NCBI GenBank assembly: GCA_951640165.1
Contig: OX621236.1
Span: 27,954,948-28,018,947, forward strand
DNA: 64,000 nt
Reading direction: 5' to 3'
Source of the DNA: Pseudoips prasinana
Taxonomy: Eukaryota > Arthropoda > Insecta > Lepidoptera > Nolidae
Each line of letters starts with the position of its first letter. The first letter of the stretch is position 1. Made by a program: the position numbers and the translations under genes. The notes beneath the pieces were generated by a model, which was not told the origin of the DNA, did not search any database, and saw only the letters and a program-made list of their open reading frames with translations. Shown here in pieces: positions 61,850-64,000 of this stretch.

Positions 61850-62170
61850 ACGTGGTGGAAATGCCATTCGTACGTTGTGTAGGGCCGACCCACTAAAACG
61901 ACCACGGTAGCCAGCCTCACAGTGCCTGTAGCGGGGACTCTGGGTACTCGTGAACGATCTCGCCAGTACCTCCGCCGTACACTGAGCGTCTGAGACTCTC
62001 CCCGGGGGCCGAATGCCTCCCCCCCTCCCCATCACGCACAAGCGCGTTTAGGCAACCTGAGCTACAGCAGGTTACCTCTTCCCGGGATCGCTTATACAAG
62101 ACGAGTGGAGTGCCCTTCCTCCAAACGCCAGCGATCCCAGGGATTTCCATTGACTCTATCTGCGACAATA
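61850..62170. repeat. GC-rich repeat 'K', longer copy
   Basis: Clearly GC-richer than its surroundings: CGACCACGGTAGCCAGCCTC, CTCCCCGGGGGCCGAATGCC, a C-run near 62018-62028, and CCCAGGGATTTCCATTGACT. Part is shared with 58790-58930. The open frames have no recognisable domain. It may be a LINE 5' region, but this is not shown. Confidence 0.45.
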
Positions 62171-62202
62171 ACAAAAAGAAACAATAAACTGAATGATCTA
62201 TC

Positions 62203-62445
62203 ATCACAACATCAACCTGATATCGTTCACAGCTAGATATAGGCTCAAAGGTTTCTATATCGTTGCAATTTGGAGGGGTTTGCCGTTATCACCGCGCTTC
62301 GCATGCAAGTTGGCGACCGCAGTTAGGTGATAGCTAGTACACAGGTGGCGCTGCTGCCTGACTACCTGGGTTATCCTTTAGTCGCTTTTTACGAGACCGA
62401 CGGGATGGTGTGGTGTAACCCCGAAATTATTTTTAGGCTGGAAAT
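62203..62445 (-). repeat. Interspersed repeat 'G', uninterrupted copy
   Basis: On the minus strand: ATCCCGTCGGTCTCGTAAAA, AGGTAGTCAGGCAGCAGCGC, GCGCGGTGATAACGGCAAAC, CCCTCCAAATTGCAACG and CCTATATCTAGCTGTGAACG. It gives the empty-site version of the 5006-9026 copy. Confidence 0.75.
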
Positions 62446-62979
62446 CACACGGCCGATCTTATACGACGCAGTCAAACCGACTGATCGGTTTTGTGGGGTA
62501 TTTTTCTGGACTTGTGTTTTAATATTAAGGAAACAATTAATAAATAAATAAATACCTGAAGTGAAAACTTTCTCTTTATGTGGAGACCTTAGTGTTGATA
62601 ATCAATGGAGATGGCAGGTTTAGAAACTGATATCTACTATTACAAACCATTTAAAATGTTGCAACAATATTGTGTAAAACTTAAATAAATATTAAACAAT
62701 ACTAATGGCCAGCATAAATAAATATTTAAATGTTACATAATAATATAGTTTTAACCGTACTTGACCTTCTTCAACTTTTCTTAATAACAAAAGTTCGAAA
62801 GGAGTTCATCCAAAGCCGTGAACAACCGTAATGGAAAAAAGGAATCTATAACTAATTTAGTAATATTATTTATTGAATATTTGTTCCGATTCGGCAGTAT
62901 TACAATAACTTATATTTTGTACGGTCACAAGCAGTGGTGGCGCGGTGTACGTTGATTTAAGCCGAAGGACTATAATTTA
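62446..62979. other. No assigned feature
   Basis: A+T-rich. Nothing recognised except the (CATA)n at 62978-62999 that begins the next element. Confidence 0.3.
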
Positions 62980-63940
62980 CATACATACATACATACATAG
63001 ACTCACGCCTGTTTCCCAGAGGGGTAGGCAGAGACAACGGATTTCCATTTGTCACGATCTTTGCATACTTCTTTTGCCTCGATTACTGTCATTATATTCT
63101 TCATACATGCTCGCCGGTTTAGGGTACTTCTGACCTGCCCTTTCTTGAGAACATCTCCAATTTGGTCAGAGAATGTTCGACGTGGTCTTCCCCTTCCGGT
63201 TGTCCCATTCACACAGGTCAGGTATACTTCTTTTGTCAATCTTCTTTCATTCATCCTTTCTAAATGGCCAAACCATCTCAGCATGCCTTTTTCAATCTTT
63301 GTGACTACATCCTCTTTCACACCACAACGCTCTCTTACATCAGTATTTCGAATTCTGTCTCTCAAAGTCACACCACACATACTTCTCAGAGCTCTCATTT
63401 CCACTGCATTTATTTTACTTTCATTCTTTTTCTGCCATACCCAACTTTCACTTCCATACATTAAAGTTGGCACTAACACTCCATCGTGCACGGCTAGTCG
63501 AGCCTTCTTTGATACTTGCCGGCTACTCATAAAGGCGTGTAGTGCCCCATTCACTCTGTTCCCCGCATTTACTCTTCTAACAATATCTTTTTCATATTTC
63601 CCATCTCTCGTAAACAAAGTTCCCAAATATACAAACTCATTCACCTGTTCGACTTTCTTTCCTCCAATCTCAATATCACACGTTGTCGTGTATTCATCCC
63701 TCTCAAATACCATTACTTTCGTCTTACCTACATTCATTTTCATCCCTTTCCTTTCAAAAGATTCATGCATACTTGTTACCATCACCTGCAACTCGTCCGC
63801 CGATGATGCAAGTAAAACTTGATCATCAGCGTAAAGCAGACATTTGATGAGTATTCATTCATCCTTACACCGATTCACTTTCTTTCAAATCTTATAAACA
63901 GCTATCCATGAATAGGTTAAACAACCACGGTGACGCTACA
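62980..63940 (-). mobile_element. LINE (endonuclease-RT type) 3' half
   Basis: The minus strand ends with AGTCTATGTATGTATGTATG after the coding region, a TATG-type tail also seen at 10332. Coding extends upstream to about 63936 with frame damage. The element is cut off or changes to other sequence near 63940. Confidence 0.8.
63003..63936 (-). pseudogene. LINE reverse transcriptase, C-terminal half
   Basis: The open part (63003-63791 plus about 45 nt upstream) carries [18 protein letters not shown] (motif C YADD), then [14 protein letters not shown] (motif D), [75 protein letters not shown], and the terminal [18 protein letters not shown]. Upstream near 63838 the frame shifts, so GVRMNEYS is in another frame. 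Farther on, WLFNLFMDSCL is followed by a TAA stop. Endonuclease and the first RT motifs are missing. The long plus-strand frame opposite (63049-63822) is its antisense shadow. Confidence 0.85.
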
Positions 63941-64000
63941 CAGACGCTACACTATAGTTTGCTGCGCTCATATTATGTTAGTAACATGGTCTTTAAGCTG

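Noticed and set aside
63049..63822. 257-codon plus-strand ORF
   Set aside because: It is the antisense of the LINE reverse transcriptase, whose motifs are clear on the minus strand.

Overview
The window looks like gene-poor, repeat-dense animal DNA, most probably from a moth or butterfly (Lepidoptera). The evidence is an A+T-rich background, a spliced NRF-6-type exon, two Tc1/mariner transposases, RTE-like and CR1/L2-like non-LTR retrotransposons, several tRNA-derived SINE families, Helitron-like elements with lepidopteran-style termini, and many TA-flanked MITEs. There is no operon structure, Shine-Dalgarno site or other bacterial feature. The order is inferred from the character of the repeats, because no species-specific marker is visible.

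The only convincing host-gene piece is one minus-strand exon at 13975-14332. It codes for a signal peptide and the start of an NRF ('nose resistant to fluoxetine') domain, with a good acceptor and a consensus donor. If the gene is live, its remaining exons lie at lower coordinates in repeat-filled DNA or outside the window. I could not identify them.

Layout. At 0-5 kb there are SINEs and a 1.3-kb element with long inverted arms (2014-3350). At 5-9 kb a 3.76-kb nested block is bracketed by an 8-bp direct repeat. It holds a decayed DD41D Tc1/mariner element and a 5'-truncated LINE. At 9-14 kb there are LINE tails, SINEs, a six-unit 74-bp satellite and a MITE inside a SINE. At 14-25 kb lie the NRF exon, further MITEs, Helitron-like copies, a 5S-rRNA-derived SINE family and a SINE split by a broken mariner. 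At 25 kb two abutting perfect palindromes sit in a locally duplicated segment. From 26-30 kb the sequence is largely unassigned. At 30-35 kb there are an RTE-like LINE 3' end and a CR1/L2-like LINE with a 542-codon open reverse-transcriptase frame. From 35-58 kb there are scattered SINEs, MITEs, Helitron-like copies and a 143-bp minisatellite grown from a LINE 3' UTR. From 58-64 kb there are a full SINE, a mariner with an intact transposase and both TIRs, a third MITE family and the 3' half of another LINE.

How the parts relate. Autonomous or formerly autonomous elements (LINEs, mariners) sit beside probable passengers (SINEs with shared tails, MITEs with shared termini). Some elements interrupt others, which gives a relative order: MITEs are younger than the SINEs and LINE tails they split, and the broken mariner at 23.8 kb is younger than its host SINE. 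I found no gene cluster that acts as a new pathway. The noteworthy material is repeat biology: a 5S-derived SINE, related MITE families with empty sites in the same window, modular SINEs, and template-switch-like palindromes.
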